A stretch of DNA of 64,000 bases from Limnanthes douglasii subsp. nivea (taxonomy: Eukaryota; Streptophyta; Magnoliopsida; Brassicales; Limnanthaceae), in contig JAUPFV010000004.1 in NCBI GenBank assembly GCA_036936605.1, positions 69,774,352 to 69,838,351 on the forward strand, given 5' to 3'. The notes under the pieces are model-generated. The model was not told the DNA's origin. It did not search any database and worked only from the letters and a program-made list of their open reading frames with translations. Both the position numbers and the translations under genes were made by a program. This document shows, piece after piece, positions 63,015 to 64,000 of this stretch. Within the stretch, counting starts at the first letter, position 1. Each line of letters begins with the position of its first letter.

Positions 63015-64000
63015 CTGAATTATAGGAGTTTTGGTTAGTTTGTTTAACGTTGGTGTAGAACAACTGAATGTGGTACTGATATTATATCATATGTAGCAAT
63101 ATCATGTAACTAACATATCAGCGTATATGCATCGTGGTCTATTTTCAACACAAATAGCAAACTGTCATACCTAAACTATCAGGGTATATGGACTATTGGT
63201 CTGGTTTCAAACACATATATCAACCTGTTATAGCTAACATATAAGGGTGTATGCAGCAAGGGGAAATGCTTTGAAACATATAGCAATATCACGTACCTAA
63301 ACTATAAGGGTATATGGATTAATGGTCTATTTATCAACACATATAGCAACATGCCATAACTAAGATATCAGGGTGTATGCTGTCAGGTTTAATCTACAAA
63401 CACATCTAACCTATCAGGGTCTGTGCAGTGATCTAGCAACATCAAATCATAAAATTGCAGGCGACAAATCGCAAAGTGTTTCCATATAAATATCAGGGTT
63501 CATCACAGAGGTGGAAAAAAGAAATTACTCACCGGAATGTGAACGGAGCTGGTTTGGATGATTTGAATTGAGCAGAAGCAGATGGTAATAAGTTTCCTGC
63601 AATTAACGTACATTATATGAGAGTCTAGAATCGATTTCGAAAATGGAAAACGATTTTGAAACAAAAAACTCACCTCTGTTACTGACCTGAGATACGGTTG
63701 GCTACGATTTTGGCTACGATTTCGAAATGTAAATCAGTTGTTATGAGGCTGAGATACGGTGGTCTAGGAGGCTGAGATACGGCTAGAAATCGGAGCTAGG
63801 ACGCTGAGACGGTTCAAAATCGGAGATACGAAACTCTGTATGAAACTGACGACGTTAAACTTCAGTTCTGAAACTCGCCGGTGATCGGTACACTCCGATA
63901 ACGCGATTATATGGATCGCCGGTGATTAAGTAAGGTAAACGGTGGTTCAACAGTGTCGCCGGAGGTGGTGTGATCAGCCGTGGTTTTTTGAAATGAAGAG
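63015..64000 (-). other. Transposase 5' leader, copy 2, cut by window end
   Basis: Same leader intron and ACCGGCGA motifs (plus-strand positions 63875-63882 and 63916-63923). The TATA box and right terminus are beyond the window. Confidence 0.5.
63094..63405 (+). repeat. Five 62-63 bp tandem repeats in transposase leader intron, copy 2
   Basis: Counterpart of 24479-24790, with the same number of repeats. Confidence 0.8.

Larger units (their letters stand above)
51638..64000. mobile_element. MULE copy 2, right end beyond window
   Basis: Collinear with copy 1 (offset 38,637 to 38,643, then about 38,615 after the shorter GAA repeat). About 12.36 of the expected 12.7 kb is visible. It starts at the same base of the unit as copy 1, so it was copied along with the surrounding DNA. 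Differences from copy 1 are of the order of 1% by eye. Confidence 0.95.

Overview
The window is plant nuclear DNA, most likely from a eudicot. Genes have GT-AG introns, TATA boxes and a telo-box (AAACCCTAA). The intergenic DNA is very AT-rich, and the mobile element is a plant Mutator-like element (MULE) with a Ulp1-type protease gene. I cannot name the species from sequence alone.

Layout: the backbone is a head-to-tail array of a roughly 7.5 kb unit. Six units are at least partly visible, starting at about 1, 7495, 27665, 34035, 41572 and 49052 (phase arbitrary, set to the window start). The array probably continues past both window ends. Each full unit carries one two-exon plus-strand gene for a protein of about 311 aa ending in an RNA-recognition-motif-like domain. 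Upstream, on the minus strand, lie scattered coding-like remnants of a decayed gene. Five copies of the RRM gene are in the window. Four look intact; the unit 3 copy has a 1-nt insertion that cuts the RRM short. Unit 3 has lost about 1.08 kb and unit 6 about 2.9 kb, both with short homology at the break. Neighbouring units share private variants in pairs (1+2, 3+4, 5+6).

Units 2 and 6 carry a 12.7 kb MULE at exactly the same base, with the 9-bp target duplication TTGATATAA visible on both sides of the first copy (13001-25680) and on the left of the second (51638 to beyond the window end). Units 1, 3, 4 and 5 are empty sites. So one insertion was copied with the array, giving a higher-order repeat of about 38.6 kb; unit 6 looks like a chimera of a unit-5-like left part and a MULE-bearing unit-2-like right part.

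The MULE has three genes. From the left end and rightward: a 10-exon gene with an N-terminal DUF1985-like region, a basic and acidic middle and a C-terminal Ulp1 (C48) protease domain, then a small unspliced gene for a very acidic protein with its own TATA box. From the right end and leftward: a 711-aa MuDR-type transposase in two coding exons. Both large genes start near the termini, have a leader intron and share an ACCGGCGA motif in their leaders. The two copies have decayed in different places. Copy 1 has an intact transposase but a nonsense codon in the protease gene and a stop in the acidic gene. Copy 2 has a frameshifted transposase, a different nonsense codon in the protease gene and an intact acidic gene. 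Introns and spacers of the element are filled with short TAGCAA / TATCAG motifs, partly arranged as 277-bp and 63-bp tandem repeats, always in the same orientation on the plus strand.
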